In this document: in pieces, positions 7,629-15,833 of the stretch
Layout: every line of letters starts with the position of its first letter
Numbering within the stretch: the first letter of the stretch is position 1
Source: Flavobacteriales bacterium
Lineage (GTDB): Bacteria > Bacteroidota > Bacteroidia > NS11-12g > UBA9320
Length of the DNA: 64,000 bases
Assembly (NCBI GenBank): GCA_020635455.1
Contig: JACJZT010000004.1
Span: 186,001-250,000 of the forward strand
Reading direction: 5' to 3'
Position numbers and translations under genes: made by a program
Notes under the pieces: model-generated
Databases searched by the model: none
Told to the model about the DNA's origin: nothing
What the model saw: the letters and a program-made list of their open reading frames with translations, nothing else

Positions 7629-8635
7629 AGTTCGTCCTCGTGCAGTTTGAAGTATTCATACTTTGGAATGTTGCGGTAAGGGGGTTGTTTGGGTTCCTCC
7701 TGGCCGTTTTCAGCATGGGCTAAATGGGTGTAAACCTGAGTGGATTCCAAAGAGGCATGACCTAAAAACCGGGCTATCTTTTCAAGGCTCATGCCGTTTT
7801 GTAAAAAGTGTGTGGCAATTGAGTGGCGCAATACATGAAGCCTTACGTTTTTATTTTGCAATTCAATATTATCGGTTCTGTGCTTCAATAATTTAAGGCG
7901 CAAAGACATGCTCATGCTGTCCATGCGGGTTCCACGCTGACTGATAAAAAAAGCCTCCTCCCGGGAATCTGTTACCAGTTGTACCCTTGCTTCATATACA
8001 TAATCCTGCAAATGCTTCGATAAGGTTTTATTAAACGGAACAAACCTTTCCTTATACGCTTTTCCGCGTCTTACATGGATGATCCGGCGGTCAAAGTTGA
8101 TGTCCGATACATCTAAATGATAGCCTTCATTTCTTCTTAGGCCACATCCGTAAAAGACGCAGAGTATGGCTCTGTCCCTGCTGTTTAAAGGTTCCAGTGC
8201 TGTGCCCTCATTATAGCCGTAGGTGGCGTCAAACAATTCTTTGATTTCGCTTTGAGTTAAAAACGTGATCTCTTCGGTATCATCGCTTTCCCATTCCAGG
8301 TTCAGGGGTGGTAAAACCAGTCTTCCGCTCTGGCGTAAATACTCCGTAAACTTATAGAGCATTTGCAACTGCTTGTTTAAATAACTGTTACTCAGGCCGC
8401 CTCCGCGCCGGGTGTTGGGACGGGTTTTTAATTGGGTGTAATAGGCTCTGATGTCTTTGGTATCCATCTGCGTGATGTGGGTTATGCCATTTTGTTCAAG
8501 GTAGTAAAAAAACTCCCTTAGGGTATTGGGCATCATGTAAACCGTTGTGGGGGCATAGCCCAATACATCGAGCCACTCCCTGAAGCTTTTTTCCAGGTAC
8601 CGGAAGGATGGACTTTTGATCGGTAAATTTTTCAT
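7625..8635 (-). CDS. Site-specific tyrosine recombinase A (catalytically complete), copy 1
   Basis: 336 aa. An N-terminal core-binding domain (about 10-105) is followed by the catalytic domain with the full set: Arg167 (CGLRRNE), Lys192 (RRGKAYKER), His267-x-x-Arg270 (HVLRHS), His293 (LGHAS) and Tyr302 (TQVYTHL). It cuts and rejoins DNA at a specific site through a 3'-phosphotyrosine and should be the active integrase/transposase of the element. The protein differs from the copy 2 version at only a few residues. It lies 63 bp downstream of the ATPase reading frame, in one leftward transcription unit. Confidence 0.9.
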   Translation of the reverse strand: MKNLPIKSPSFRYLEKSFREWLDVLGYAPTTVYMMPNTLREFFYYLEQNGITHITQMDTKDIRAYYTQLKTRPNTRRGGGLSNSYLNKQLQMLYKFTEYLRQSGRLVLPPLNLEWESDDTEEITFLTQSEIKELFDATYGYNEGTALEPLNSRDRAILCVFYGCGLRRNEGYHLDVSDINFDRRIIHVRRGKAYKERFVPFNKTLSKHLQDYVYEARVQLVTDSREEAFFISQRGTRMDSMSMSLRLKLLKHRTDNIELQNKNVRLHVLRHSIATHFLQNGMSLEKIARFLGHASLESTQVYTHLAHAENGQEEPKQPPYRNIPKYEYFKLHEDEL

Positions 8636-8698
8636 GGGCTTCCTTTTTTGAGTGATTGTCTTAGTGGCTTACAACGCTTCTGGTGCAAAGGTTTTTAG

Positions 8699-9169
8699 TT
8701 AGCCGGCCATGCTGCTGTCCAAAGGCTGACTTACTGACCTGCTCTTTCGATGCGCTTTGCTATCGGGATCTCTGCTGCGCTTCGACTTTGGGGATACGTT
8801 CACTTTGACAGGCGTTTGCTTCTCAGCTTCTCTTTGGTGGTAGGCCTCCCACACATTTTCCATCACCTGCTTTATCTGCCCTTCAATGCTGCTTTGCGTC
8901 TGCTCAAAGCCCATGCTCTCACTAATCCTGTAAGAATAACCGCTGCGGTATTTATTGCCTCCGGTGATTTGCAAAAGGCCGTATTCGGTGAGTTCAAGCA
9001 AATACCGGTTTAAGGTTCTTGGATGGATGCGGCATAGCTTACGCACATCTTGCCCGTAAAAACCGTTCTTCTTTTCCAGTTGCCCGTGGTGGCTTAGTAT
9101 CCACCGGTAAAACTCCCTTGCCGCCCCGCTGAGTTCATCGCTTTTTCTGAACAGCACATCTTTGAGCAA
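8699..9169 (-). pseudogene. C-terminal fragment of the interrupted element ATPase (winged-helix part)
   Basis: 156 codons continuing the frame of the ATPase after its premature stop, from an internal ATG at 9169. It matches the last 156 residues of the intact copy 2 protein (15834-17504) and holds the replication-protein-like winged helix (GFYGQDVRKLCRIHPRTLNRYLL, in the segment about 40-70) and a basic tail. Reinitiation at 9169 could give a separate DNA-binding fragment, but no ribosome-binding signal stands out, so it is treated as gene remains. Confidence 0.7.
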
Positions 9170-9253
9170 CTTAAAAGCCCACTCTATATCGATAGGGTGG
9201 GTTTCAATGTACGTTTCTCCATCTTTAGGGTCGGTTTTGATTGGTCTTTGGTA

Positions 9254-10369
9254 CTACCCGTAAAAGGTAACGGCTTCCATAAAACTCAAAAGCAGGGGTA
9301 AGGTCCTTCTGGGTTTAAAGATCTCTTTGGGCAGATCAATCAGTGGGGCATAAGGGTTAATGATTCGTACAGGCTGCAATACGCGCTGCATGTCCTGCAA
9401 TTTCTGCTGCAACTGCTTTTCCTTCAAGCGGTCGGTAAGTCCTGCCCTGAGTTGCTTTTGGTAATCCATCACCCGCTCGTCTTGCTCGGTGCTATTATCG
9501 AGGTAAATCAACAGGGCGCGATTGGCATTGTCCTCATACACTTTTTCTTTTGTGGTGCAGCCTATTACGCTTACCGGTCCTTCCACGATCAGGGTTACGG
9601 TCTTTAGCTGTCCGCTTTTATCTTTTACGGTCACGGTTTTGGATATCCTTTTTTTGGTTTGCAGTTCGCGGATGGGAAACAAGACCCCTTGTGCGCCGTC
9701 TAAATCTTCAATCAAAAAAACTTTACCCCATATTTCTTCCCTTCGGTAATAATAAAAACTGTTTCCGCTGAACTGGGTATGCTCCCGGGCATCTTCCTCC
9801 GGAATGCAGGAGGCCACCTTTTCCATCAGGTAGCTTTTACCTGTTCCGCTCCCCGCAAGGCAGATCACACTCAATGGGTCGGGCAGTTTGCGGCTGCTCA
9901 TGGCAATCAGCAGGATCATGCCGTTTTCCTTTTCTCCTTGTATGCCTGTGCCTTGTAAATCTTCCATTGTCTGCTCCATCAGGTTTTCGGCCATTAAGTT
10001 CTCTTTGGCCTCCAGGTACTGGCTTTCGGTGAGCCGTTTTACTTCGGGTTGCTCTGAGCCTTGCAGTTTGATCTGCTCTAAGCGGTAGTGTTCTATTTCG
10101 GTGGTGATCTGTGATAAACCGGCTGCAATTACACTGGTGCCTATCTCCAGTCTTTCCGCTACTTTTCTTATAAATTTTTCTAACTGGTTATCGTTATACA
10201 GATCCAGGTTATGCCTTACCGGTGGTCTTGGACTATCTTTCAATTCCACTTTCAGCGTTACCCGCATCCTGTCCAGACCTTCCAGCTTCACCCCTCCGGG
10301 AACTTCGATCCTCAGCAATTCATGTTCATAGCTGAGTAAATTCGGGTCGGTGGTGTTTAAGGTGGGCAT
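9254..10369 (-). CDS. AAA+-type ATPase of the mobile element, truncated by an amber codon (copy 1)
   Basis: 371 of the expected 556 residues. It keeps Walker A (AGSGTGKS, about 172-179) and Walker B (VFLIEDLDG), so the ATPase core may fold, but TAG at 9254-9256 replaces the CAG glutamine codon of copy 2 (16389 region) and removes the winged-helix DNA-binding end. The frame continues beyond the stop, so this is one point change. The family is unnamed to me; the plan (P-loop domain then winged helix) resembles helicase/initiator proteins of mobile elements. It is transcribed divergently from xre. Confidence 0.75.
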   Translation of the reverse strand: MPTLNTTDPNLLSYEHELLRIEVPGGVKLEGLDRMRVTLKVELKDSPRPPVRHNLDLYNDNQLEKFIRKVAERLEIGTSVIAAGLSQITTEIEHYRLEQIKLQGSEQPEVKRLTESQYLEAKENLMAENLMEQTMEDLQGTGIQGEKENGMILLIAMSSRKLPDPLSVICLAGSGTGKSYLMEKVASCIPEEDAREHTQFSGNSFYYYRREEIWGKVFLIEDLDGAQGVLFPIRELQTKKRISKTVTVKDKSGQLKTVTLIVEGPVSVIGCTTKEKVYEDNANRALLIYLDNSTEQDERVMDYQKQLRAGLTDRLKEKQLQQKLQDMQRVLQPVRIINPYAPLIDLPKEIFKPRRTLPLLLSFMEAVTFYG

Positions 10370-10397
10370 GTTGAAAAATATTTTCAGGGTTGTGTTT

Positions 10398-10486
10398 CCG
10401 ATATATTTATCACAAAAGTAGAAGATTTGTCGGAATCCCGCAAGAACTATTGTTCTTTGTTCCGATATTTTTATCGGCTATCTTTG
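10398..10486. promoter_or_regulatory. Divergent promoters and two operator-like repeats between ATPase and xre, copy 1
   Basis: Plus strand: TTTG (10456-10459), 19 nt, TATCTTTG (10479-10486), a near-ideal Bacteroidota promoter for xre. Between them is the inverted repeat CCGATATTTTTATCGG (10462-10477). Minus strand: TACTTTTG (plus 10413-10420) with TTG about 20 nt upstream (10441-10443) for the ATPase operon; a second, imperfect site CCGATATATTTATCAC (10398-10413) overlaps its start region. The arrangement predicts that XRE represses both directions. Copy 2 is identical at these motifs. Confidence 0.7.
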
Positions 10487-10523
10487 TCTTTTATAATAAA
10501 AATATACCTATTTAAAGCCATAT

Positions 10524-10847
10524 ATGACTTTCGGACAGCACATAGCAGCCTTGCGCAAACGCAAAGGGATTTCTCAGGGCGACCTGGGTAAATCGGTTGG
10601 AACTTCAGGAGATATTATCGGCAAGTATGAACGCGATGAAGTAAAGCCCTCCATAGAGGTGGCCTCTAAAATTGCCGATACCCTCGAAGTAAGTCTTGAT
10701 TATCTGCTCGGTAAGATCTCCCTTGAACTGGATAAAAAAACGCTCAAACGCCTGCAGGACATAGAAAAACTCCCCGAAGTCGATAAACAGAATATTTTCT
10801 ATACCATTGACGGGCTGATTAAAGCGGCGAAGATTAATGCGTTGTAA
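10524..10847 (+). CDS. XRE-family helix-turn-helix regulator, copy 1
   Basis: 107 aa. Residues about 5-65 are a Cro/CI-type HTH (ALRKRKGISQGDLGKSVGTS, IGKYERDEVKPSIEVASKIA, LEVSLDYLLG). The C-terminal ~40 residues are helical and may dimerise. It reads against the ATPase-recombinase operon from the shared promoter region with two CCGATA-type repeats, so it probably represses both itself and the operon, like a phage or ICE repressor. The element ends at its stop codon, 27 bp from the convergent lipoprotein gene. Confidence 0.9.
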   Translation: MTFGQHIAALRKRKGISQGDLGKSVGTSGDIIGKYERDEVKPSIEVASKIADTLEVSLDYLLGKISLELDKKTLKRLQDIEKLPEVDKQNIFYTIDGLIKAAKINAL

Positions 10848-10874
10848 ATTAAGAGATATTGATTTTGTACCTAT

Positions 10875-11351
10875 TTACCACACTAAACTGATAGTTTCTT
10901 TAGAATTAACGCCAATTATGTATATGTTACCACTAATACTCCATTCCCCAGAAGCACTCTTTTTGCCATTGACTTTACCATTGTTAACCTTATAAAAACC
11001 GTTATCTTTTGTACCTTCAATTGATAGGTAACATTTTGAATTCAAATAAATGTTATCGTCAGATAAAAGAAATGAATCTAAATTATCATCTGGAATGTTT
11101 AAAACAATTTTTGTGGAATTTATCTTGTCCTCCACAAAACCCTCGCAAAGACCCAATCTGTTCAGCCCCCAAACCTTTTTGCCGATTAGAGTATCTATAA
11201 TCCATGGTTTATTAGAGGTATAAGACTGAGTGTCAAGCACAATAATCTCACCCTTTCCAAATTCAATAAAGGAAAAGTTGTCATTGCAATCCTCTTTCGG
11301 CTTACATTGGATGAACATTAAAAAGCTAAACACTAATAAACTAAATTTCAT
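10875..11351 (-). CDS. Predicted lipoprotein, putative immunity to the Rhs-CT at 11357-12484
   Basis: 158 aa. The hydrophobic N-terminus ends in FIQC with Cys16; Gln at -1 is unusual for a lipobox but the overall signal is convincing. The mature part has three further Cys residues and no known domain. It starts 5 nt downstream of the Rhs-CT stop. Convergent with xre of copy 1. The immunity role is inferred from the same pattern at the other cassettes. Confidence 0.5.
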   Translation of the reverse strand: MKFSLLVFSFLMFIQCKPKEDCNDNFSFIEFGKGEIIVLDTQSYTSNKPWIIDTLIGKKVWGLNRLGLCEGFVEDKINSTKIVLNIPDDNLDSFLLSDDNIYLNSKCYLSIEGTKDNGFYKVNNGKVNGKKSASGEWSISGNIYIIGVNSKETISLVW

Positions 11352-11356
11352 CGCAA

Positions 11357-12484
11357 TTATCGTTTAAGAGGGGCCCCAAGGCTTCCAAACCCAAAACCTT
11401 TGCCTCCCTTTTCTTTTGAAAAACCCATACCATAAGCGGCCTTTGAACCACCAAGGTGACCTTCTATGGTTTTAAATGTACTTCCGTCAATACTTATTTT
11501 ATTATAATCAATAGAGAAAGTACTTTCAGTTTTTTCCCCCCATTGTTGCGTACTTTGATGCAACTGAGAACCTATAGGTGTTTTTATTGTAGAGGCATTT
11601 GCAATATTTAAAGAGAATGATGACCCACCATCTGAATTCTCTGAGCCACCCAATGCAATTTCTAAGGTCTTGAACGTATAATTATTTGAGTTAAGGTTGG
11701 GGGTTACTTTTGTGAGCGGGCCTGTAGCAAATGTAAGATTAGTTGAAAAGCCACTTAATGATTTATTCATATTTCCACCATCAAATTTTGCACCCACTCC
11801 TAAATAACCATCTGTTATAAAATTACCCGTTGTGTTTCCAACACCAACATTTGGTTTAAAGTCAAATTTTGTAGAAGTATTTAACAAATTAGAAGTTGGA
11901 GTTGTTGCATAAGCTTTAAATCCAAGAGTATTTCCAACTCCTAAGGATGCATATGCTGTAACGTGGTATTTAAAGTTCATCGTTCCATTTTGAAAACTAA
12001 GATTACCTTTAGTGCCGAGTTCCCCACTACTAAAATTATATTTCGCAGCAATTCCGGCTCCACCAATTATTGAGAATTTTGGCTGTTTTTGAAGAGTTAT
12101 ATTAACTCCAATCGTTGCCATAAAGCTGGTACTAACTCCTTCAAGTCCATCCAGATCTATATTTTCAATTGGATTATTCGTACCAAACTGATACGAAGAC
12201 AAATTGGGAAACTTTTTGAATAAAGGATCAACACTCAAAAATCTTTCTAACCTTGGATCATAAACCCTCATTCCATAATCCTGAGTTAAAGTTTCATTGT
12301 CATTTTCTTTCCCATTGAAGCCATGCCTGTATTTTTCAGTACTTGCAGCTTGATAGTTTCTTCCAACCATTGACATCCCGCCTGTAAAGAAGTCTTTGCC
12401 TTTTTCAGACCGTCTCACGATTTTTTCCTTAGTCTCAAAGAAAAAAAATGGTACTTGATAATATGTCCTGTTTTGGGTTAACAC
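11357..12484 (-). CDS. Orphan Rhs C-terminal cassette fused in frame to the end of mobile element copy 2
   Basis: 375 aa, GTG start at 12484. Residues 1-34 (to KDFFT) come from the element end and nearly match those of the cassette at 4074-5276. The Rhs core end follows: GGMSMVGR, YRHGFNGKENDNETLTQDYG, MRVYDPRLERFLSVDPLFKK, then NNPIENIDLDGLEG. The last ~250 residues are a Gly-, Ser-, Asn- and Thr-rich region with alternating hydrophobic residues, possibly beta-rich, with no catalytic motif I recognise. The core joins the element exactly where the native Rhs at 18239-20686 has DYYSGGMSIVGR. Confidence 0.6.
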   Translation of the reverse strand: MLTQNRTYYQVPFFFFETKEKIVRRSEKGKDFFTGGMSMVGRNYQAASTEKYRHGFNGKENDNETLTQDYGMRVYDPRLERFLSVDPLFKKFPNLSSYQFGTNNPIENIDLDGLEGVSTSFMATIGVNITLQKQPKFSIIGGAGIAAKYNFSSGELGTKGNLSFQNGTMNFKYHVTAYASLGVGNTLGFKAYATTPTSNLLNTSTKFDFKPNVGVGNTTGNFITDGYLGVGAKFDGGNMNKSLSGFSTNLTFATGPLTKVTPNLNSNNYTFKTLEIALGGSENSDGGSSFSLNIANASTIKTPIGSQLHQSTQQWGEKTESTFSIDYNKISIDGSTFKTIEGHLGGSKAAYGMGFSKEKGGKGFGFGSLGAPLKR

Positions 12485-12512
12485 TTTAAATTTTAAACGG
12501 ATTGCCGAACTT

Positions 12513-12520
12513 CAAATATA
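12513..12520 (-). promoter_or_regulatory. Candidate outward -7 box at the end of element copy 2
   Basis: TATATTTG on the minus strand, about 28 nt before the GTG at 12484 that opens the Rhs-CT fusion. Same sequence and spacing as in copy 1. It would let the element transcribe whichever cassette lies next to it. Confidence 0.4.
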
Positions 12521-12568
12521 AAATCTTTCACTGGTAATTGGATCAATCACGTCAAAGAAGATGGCTCT

Positions 12569-13078
12569 ATTTTTATGGGTTGATAAAAAGGGTTTTGAGC
12601 GTTGAACCGTGTGTTTATCAACCTGTAAAAATGAGCATCCATAGGGGGTTTGGGGGAATGGAATTTCCCCCAATAAGTCATGACGGCTTTAGCCGCCTGT
12701 TATTTTGTGTAGTCCCCGGGTGTGGTTGGAGGGCACGGCTGCAAACCCGATGAAACGGAAGCGATGGAGCTTAATGCGGGAGCGTTTTATCGGGGTTGCC
12801 GGGTGGTGGCGGCTACTTAGCATAATGTGCTTATAGGATCCCGCGTGTGGCCGGGGTGCTTGCACAGGCGAAGGCAGGCGGGAGGCGAAGCTTTACCTAT
12901 AAGACCACATTATGTTAATGTAGCTTACCCCGCTTTTTTCGGCGTGTTTTTTTGCTTTGTGTGATGATGCAGCTCTTTGCTTTTTTGAAGTCAGCTTTAA
13001 ATTCCCGATAACTGTCCGGTAAAAAAGCAATGTGCTGCAGGTGCGATGGATGGCAAAAAACATGACGGAAAAACGGGG
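12569..13078 (+). ncRNA. Structured noncoding end of element copy 2
   Basis: This fills the gene-free stretch 12485-13151. The same four inverted-repeat domains as copy 1 are present: 12569-12632; the GGGGGAA/TTCCCCC hairpin; 12812-12924, identical in sequence; and the long A/T-stem domain to 13078. Pairing survives sequence change: C5739 with G5867 in copy 1 becomes T with A here, and an A bulge near 5730 is absent here. Short reading frames across this region shift out of register between the copies, so it is not protein-coding. Transcript or folded DNA site remains open. Confidence 0.45.
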
Positions 13079-13151
13079 GCGACACCAACAGGGGCAGTGA
13101 AGCATTTGGCCTTGTGCGTTGGAACTGTCCAAGCCGTGCAGAGGGTGGGGT

Positions 13152-13679
13152 TTATTCTTCCTGCTGTCCGGAAGTTTTGAACCCTACACGTTTTCTTGGG
13201 GTTTCCTGTTCTTTAACGAATCTCGCCAGGTAATTATAAATTAACTCTATCCTTTCATCTTGCCCTGATACTTTCTTCCTTAATTCTTCCATTTCAAGTA
13301 ACAAGTCTTTATGAGTAAGAATCATTTCCCGCAACCTTGTGAAGATTCGCATTATCTGGATATTTACAGCAATGGCTTTTTTGCTGTTGAGTATGCTTGA
13401 CAACATCAGCACACCATGTTCAGTAAATACATTAGGTAATTTTCTTCTGCCGCCCCAAGCCTTATTTTGAGACTGCAGGGTTTCCCATTCCTGGGCTGTT
13501 AACTGGAACATAAAATCATCAGGGAAGCGGTCTGCATTTCGTTTGACCTGTTGGTTAATCACACGGGTTTGTATTAGATAAAGTTCCGCCAGATCACTGT
13601 CCAGCATTACTTTTTGGCCTCGGATGTGATAAATCCTGCTGATAACTACTTCGTCCGGTATTATTAATACTTCACTCAT
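13152..13679 (-). CDS. ORF6N (KilA-N-type) DNA-binding domain protein, copy 2
   Basis: 175 aa. ORF6N domain in the first ~90 residues (IYHIRGQKVMLDSDLAELY, NQQVKRNADRFPDDFMFQLT, LPNVFTEHGVLMLSS), a helical middle, and the tail KRVGFKTSGQQEE shared exactly with copy 1. Elsewhere it differs from its counterpart at many positions, and the middle and linker differ in length, unlike every other gene of the element. Its promoter has TACCTTTG (13694-13701) beside a palindrome whose outer arms differ from copy 1. It is likely a self-regulating DNA-binding protein; its target in the element is unknown. Confidence 0.85.
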   Translation of the reverse strand: MSEVLIIPDEVVISRIYHIRGQKVMLDSDLAELYLIQTRVINQQVKRNADRFPDDFMFQLTAQEWETLQSQNKAWGGRRKLPNVFTEHGVLMLSSILNSKKAIAVNIQIMRIFTRLREMILTHKDLLLEMEELRKKVSGQDERIELIYNYLARFVKEQETPRKRVGFKTSGQQEE

Positions 13680-13693
13680 TTATAGTTGTTTTA

Positions 13694-13736
13694 CAAAGGT
13701 AAAAACTTGATGTCACAATTTGTGATTTCAAGTTTT
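13694..13736 (-). promoter_or_regulatory. ORF6N promoter -7 box with adjoining palindromic operator, copy 2
   Basis: Minus-strand TACCTTTG (13694-13701) followed by a palindrome centred on 13719: core TCACAA-T-TTGTGA, outer arms AAAACTTGA (13702-13710) and TCAAGTTTT (13728-13736). Compared with copy 1, two positions per arm are changed and each change is matched in the opposite arm. Confidence 0.6.
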
Positions 13737-14763
13737 ACCCAATCGGATGAAACTTGTTTACATCTTCCTGTAAATCATCCAGATCATTGACCAAATAAGC
13801 CTCCGTTGAACTCACATACCGGTGCCCGGCCATGTATTGAACCTGTCTTAAGTTATAGAGCTTCAGCCAGTGGGTAATAACGCTTGCCCGTATTTGCTTT
13901 GCACTTGTGACTTTACTGTTTTGCCTTCGCAGCTTTCGCATAATGTCCTGCATGGTATTGTTAAAGTGCCTGCCTGCTCCGGTGCTGATAAGCAGCGAGC
14001 CGCTGTGGCCATTGTCTTTTTTGAGTTTTACTATTTCTTCTCTTACCTGCATGGTATACTCCATTAGGTCCAGTATCTGGTGTGCTTCTAAATTCAGCAT
14101 CCTTTGCTCACTTCTGCGGCTGCCGGCCACAAAAATCTTCCCTTCCCTCAGGCGTATATCCTCCTGCTTAAGGGTTGCCAGTTCATAAACCGTTAAGCCC
14201 TGGTAAACCATTAAACCCACGACCACTTTATTGCGTTTGGCACCCAATGAAGCCTTCTTAAACCAGTTCTGATTTTTGTTGGGGTCAGTATCCTTTGGTA
14301 CTTCAAAGTTTTGATAAAGGCCTTCCAGTTCGCTTTTTTTCAGGATGTCGTAAAGGGTTCTTCTTTTTATGCCTCGGATCTGTATTTGTGAGGCCGGGTT
14401 CTCTGCCATTTCAGCCGTTGCAGCCAAAAAATCAAAGTAGTGCTTTAAACTGTTTACCTGCGCACCAAGGGTGCGTTGCTTAACCCTGTCGCGTTTGCCC
14501 TGAATAAAATGCAACACATCGCTGTATGAGGCATTCTCTACCGGTACATTTTCTTTTTCAGCCCATGCTAAAAAATAACCGCTGTCTTTGATAAAGCGTT
14601 TTATGGTGGACGAACTGTAGCCTTTGGCTAATAGATAACGGGTAAAATCCCCTGCCTGTTTTAACGCCTGCTGTAAGTGTAACTCAGCCTGTGTATCCTG
14701 TATTTTCGCTTTTCCCCTTGTACGGCTGTCGCGGGATTTTCCGAGTTTTATTCTTCCGCTCAT
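13735..14763 (-). CDS. Tyrosine recombinase-like protein B with degenerate catalytic site, copy 2
   Basis: 342 aa, differing from copy 1 at about three residues. It has the same core-binding and integrase domains and the same substitutions: Thr191 for the first catalytic Arg, Lys289 for the His of HxxR, with Arg292, His314 and Tyr323 retained. Conservation of a defective site in both copies, with the frame kept open, argues for a functional non-cleaving or half-active partner. It overlaps recombinase A by 4 nt. Confidence 0.85.
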   Translation of the reverse strand: MSGRIKLGKSRDSRTRGKAKIQDTQAELHLQQALKQAGDFTRYLLAKGYSSSTIKRFIKDSGYFLAWAEKENVPVENASYSDVLHFIQGKRDRVKQRTLGAQVNSLKHYFDFLAATAEMAENPASQIQIRGIKRRTLYDILKKSELEGLYQNFEVPKDTDPNKNQNWFKKASLGAKRNKVVVGLMVYQGLTVYELATLKQEDIRLREGKIFVAGSRRSEQRMLNLEAHQILDLMEYTMQVREEIVKLKKDNGHSGSLLISTGAGRHFNNTMQDIMRKLRRQNSKVTSAKQIRASVITHWLKLYNLRQVQYMAGHRYVSSTEAYLVNDLDDLQEDVNKFHPIG

Positions 14764-15770
14764 AGTTCGTCCTCGTGCAATTTAAAATATTCATACTTTG
14801 GAATGTTGCGGTAAGGGGGTTGTTTGGGTTCCTCCTGGCCGTTTTCAGCATGGGCTAAATGGGTGTACACCTGAGTGGATTCCAAAGAGGCATGACCTAA
14901 AAACCGGGCTATCTTTTCAAGGCTCATGCCGTTTTGTAAAAAGTGTGTGGCAATTGAGTGGCGCAATACATGAAGCCTTACGTTTTTATTTTGCAATTCA
15001 ATATTATCGGTTCTGTGCTTCAATAATTTAAGGCGCAAAGACATGCTCATGCTGTCCATGCGGGTTCCACGCTGACTGATAAAAAAAGCCTCCTCCCGGG
15101 AATCTGTTACCAGTTGTACCCTTGCTTCATATACATAATCCTGCAAATGCTTCGATAAGGTTTTATTAAACGGAACAAGCCTTTCCTTATACGCTTTTCC
15201 GCGTCTTACATGGATGATCTGCCGCTCAAAATTGATGTCCGATACATCTAAATGATAGCCTTCATTTCTTCTTAGGCCACATCCGTAAAAGACGCAGAGT
15301 ATGGCTCTGTCCCTGCTGTTTAAGGGTTCCAGTGCCGTGCCTTCATTGTAGCCGTAAGTGGCGTTAAACAATTCTTTGATTTCGCCTTGAGTTAAAAACG
15401 TGATCTCTTCGGTATCATCGCTTTCCCATTCCAGGTTCAGAGGTGGTAAAACCAGTCTGCCGCTCTGGCGTAAGTACTCCGTAAACTTATAGAGCATTTG
15501 CAACTGCTTGTTTAAATAACTGTTACTCAGGCCGCCTCCGCGCCGGGTGTTGGGACGGGTTTTTAATTGGGTGTAATAGGCTCTGATGTCTTTGGTATCC
15601 ATCTGCGTAATGTTGGTTATGCCATTTTGTTCAAGGTAGTAAAAAAACTCCCTTAGGGTATTGGGCATCATATAAACCGTTGTGGGGGCATAGCCCAATA
15701 CATCGAGCCACTCCCTGAAGCTTTTTTCCAGGTACCGGAAGGATGGGCTTTTGACCGGTAAATTTTTCAT
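14760..15770 (-). CDS. Site-specific tyrosine recombinase A (catalytically complete), copy 2
   Basis: 336 aa with Arg167, Lys192, His267-x-x-Arg270, His293 and Tyr302 in place. It differs from copy 1 at a handful of positions, mostly conservative. It is expected to catalyse strand exchange at the element ends, together with recombinase B translated from the overlapping ATGA. The ATPase stop is 63 bp upstream in the same direction. Confidence 0.9.
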   Translation of the reverse strand: MKNLPVKSPSFRYLEKSFREWLDVLGYAPTTVYMMPNTLREFFYYLEQNGITNITQMDTKDIRAYYTQLKTRPNTRRGGGLSNSYLNKQLQMLYKFTEYLRQSGRLVLPPLNLEWESDDTEEITFLTQGEIKELFNATYGYNEGTALEPLNSRDRAILCVFYGCGLRRNEGYHLDVSDINFERQIIHVRRGKAYKERLVPFNKTLSKHLQDYVYEARVQLVTDSREEAFFISQRGTRMDSMSMSLRLKLLKHRTDNIELQNKNVRLHVLRHSIATHFLQNGMSLEKIARFLGHASLESTQVYTHLAHAENGQEEPKQPPYRNIPKYEYFKLHEDEL

Positions 15771-15833
15771 GGGCTTCCTTTTTTGAGTGATTGTCTTAGT
15801 GGCTTACAACGCTTCTGGTGCAAAGGTTTTTAG

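Larger units (their letters stand above)
5175..10847 (-). mobile_element. Two-tyrosine-recombinase mobile element, copy 1 (ATPase interrupted)
   Basis: 5,673 bp, repeated in the same orientation at 12383-17982. Contents from right to left: xre (plus strand), divergent promoter, ATPase, recombinases A and B, ORF6N gene, structured noncoding end, and a short coding leader that runs into an Rhs-CT. Boundaries were read by comparing both copies: similarity starts at TGTAAAGAAG (5175/12383) and stops at the xre stop codon (10847/17982). It is visibly more GC-rich than the flanking toxin genes. No long terminal repeat or target duplication is apparent, although TGTAAA occurs at both ends of this copy. 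The paired recombinases recall Tn554-type or RIT elements, but the full gene set is not one I can name. Confidence 0.8.

Noticed and set aside
9254..9256. Programmed read-through or recoding of the amber codon in the ATPase gene.
   Set aside because: The intact copy has a glutamine codon, and no structure or unusual context around the TAG suggests recoding; a plain nonsense change is simpler.
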